Assembly: GCA_001953115.1 (NCBI GenBank)
Contig: LSSL01000225.1
Location: forward strand, 1-22,516
Reading direction: 5' to 3'
DNA: 22,516 bases
Source of the DNA: Smittium mucronatum
Taxonomy: Eukaryota > Kickxellomycota > Harpellomycetes > Harpellales > Legeriomycetaceae
A program made the translations under genes and the position numbers. Shown piece after piece: positions 21,736 to 22,516 of this stretch. The stretch's first letter is position 1. Each line of letters starts with the position of its first letter. The notes beneath the pieces are model-generated. The model made no database searches. It saw only the letters and a program-made list of their open reading frames with translations, and was not told the origin of the DNA.

Positions 21736-22191
21736 TTAAAAGCGAGAATATATTCACACTATATATACATGGTTCTAGTATGATTAATAATGCAACAAAA
21801 GTACTACACTTTGTGAGACTTTTGCGTCCACGGGTTAACTGTGAGATAATTAATTTGCCAAATTGTAGTGTTCCAGTGATAGAAACCCCTCCAATAGGTA
21901 TTATTAATTACCTGATGACTCTCCATTAGTAAGTTCTACAAGTGAGCAATTTAAATTTTGTTTTATAAAATTTAAATGAAATGAAATAATTTATGCAAAT
22001 ATATTATAAATAAAAAGTAGATCCAATGTAATTTAACGAATGAGATGATAGAGATATCTGATAAATATACCCATAAGCATGAGAACATTATAACATGAAA
22101 AACCAAATATAAATCATTGTAGACCTCAATTGATTTGAAATGTATCCCGGTTTCTTGTGCATTAACGTATACGCGCCTCGCCTTTTACTAG

Positions 22192-22197
22192 ACGCGT
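22192..22197. promoter_or_regulatory. ACGCGT hexamer
   Basis: Second ACGCGT in the window, inside the CpG-rich patch (ACGCGCCTCGCC about 22171-22182, GACGCGTCCG 22191-22200). It is about 550 bases upstream of the glutaredoxin start, so it may belong to an unseen gene to the right. Confidence 0.2.
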
Positions 22198-22516
22198 CCG
22201 TGTATGGGGAATACTATGGGACTTATAAATTTTTGGCAACACTTACTTAGTAATGTGACCATCACAAATTAAATAAAAAAATCAAATTTAGTTGACACAT
22301 GTATGGGATATACGAGATTATAGGCTTTTGATGAAAATTGCGGAAAGACATATTTGTAATTACTTTAGCCCGTGCGCAGAGGACATTTAATTAAATATTT
22401 TTGGGACGCGCAAAAGTTCTTAATATGATAGGTAGCTTATAGGCATAAACAGTAAAGCAAAAAATAAGACTTCTGATGGTGCAAACCTCCAGCACTGGCC
22501 AAAAGTTCACTCTGCT

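Larger units (their letters stand above)
21645..22516. other. Region upstream of the glutaredoxin gene
   Basis: 872 bases without a recognised gene up to the window end. It carries TATA candidates for the minus-strand glutaredoxin gene, a second ACGCGT (22192-22197) in a small CpG-rich patch (about 22164-22202), and a weak inverted pair (21818-21829 and 22404-22417). Confidence 0.55.

Overview
The window looks like part of a eukaryotic, most likely fungal, genome with very high A+T. Three protein-coding genes can be supported, all in the right-hand third. The fungal call rests on the compact genes, one short fungal-style intron (GTAAGT donor, CTAAT branch-like site, TAG acceptor) and the protein families present. 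An early-diverging lineage such as the Kickxellomycotina/Harpellales would suit the A+T content and the Ser/Asn-rich protein, but that placement is a guess.

Layout. 1-11858 is an A+T desert (sampled lines 13-25% G+C) with microsatellites, homopolymer runs and one G+C-rich hairpin, and no credible gene. 11859-12481 is a run of 623 N whose two flanks are an identical 31-base sequence, so the gap is probably an assembly artefact or a collapsed repeat. 12513-14400 is a small graveyard: two short non-autonomous DNA-transposon-like elements of one family (13021-13559 and 13771-13984), each with inverted ends and an exact 8-base flanking duplication, then a frameshifted remnant that resembles a short-chain dehydrogenase.

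Genes. 14717-16147 (+) encodes a 476-residue M20-family Cys-Gly dipeptidase of the Dug1/CNDP2 type with all metal and catalytic residues present. 17478-20605 (+) is a two-exon gene for a 1001-residue protein I do not recognise: a disordered N-terminus, two helical blocks and a long Ser/Asn/Lys-rich tail. Its upstream region holds an ACGCGT (MCB-type) site and a forkhead-like palindrome. 21345-21644 (-) encodes a 99-residue dithiol (CPYC) glutaredoxin, convergent with the unknown gene.

How they fit together. The dipeptidase acts in glutathione breakdown and the glutaredoxin uses glutathione as reductant, but they are about 5 kb apart, on opposite strands, with an unrelated gene between. I see no operon-like or clustered system. 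The most informative findings are the transposon family, the unrecognised spliced protein, the suspicious gap and the dehydrogenase remnant.
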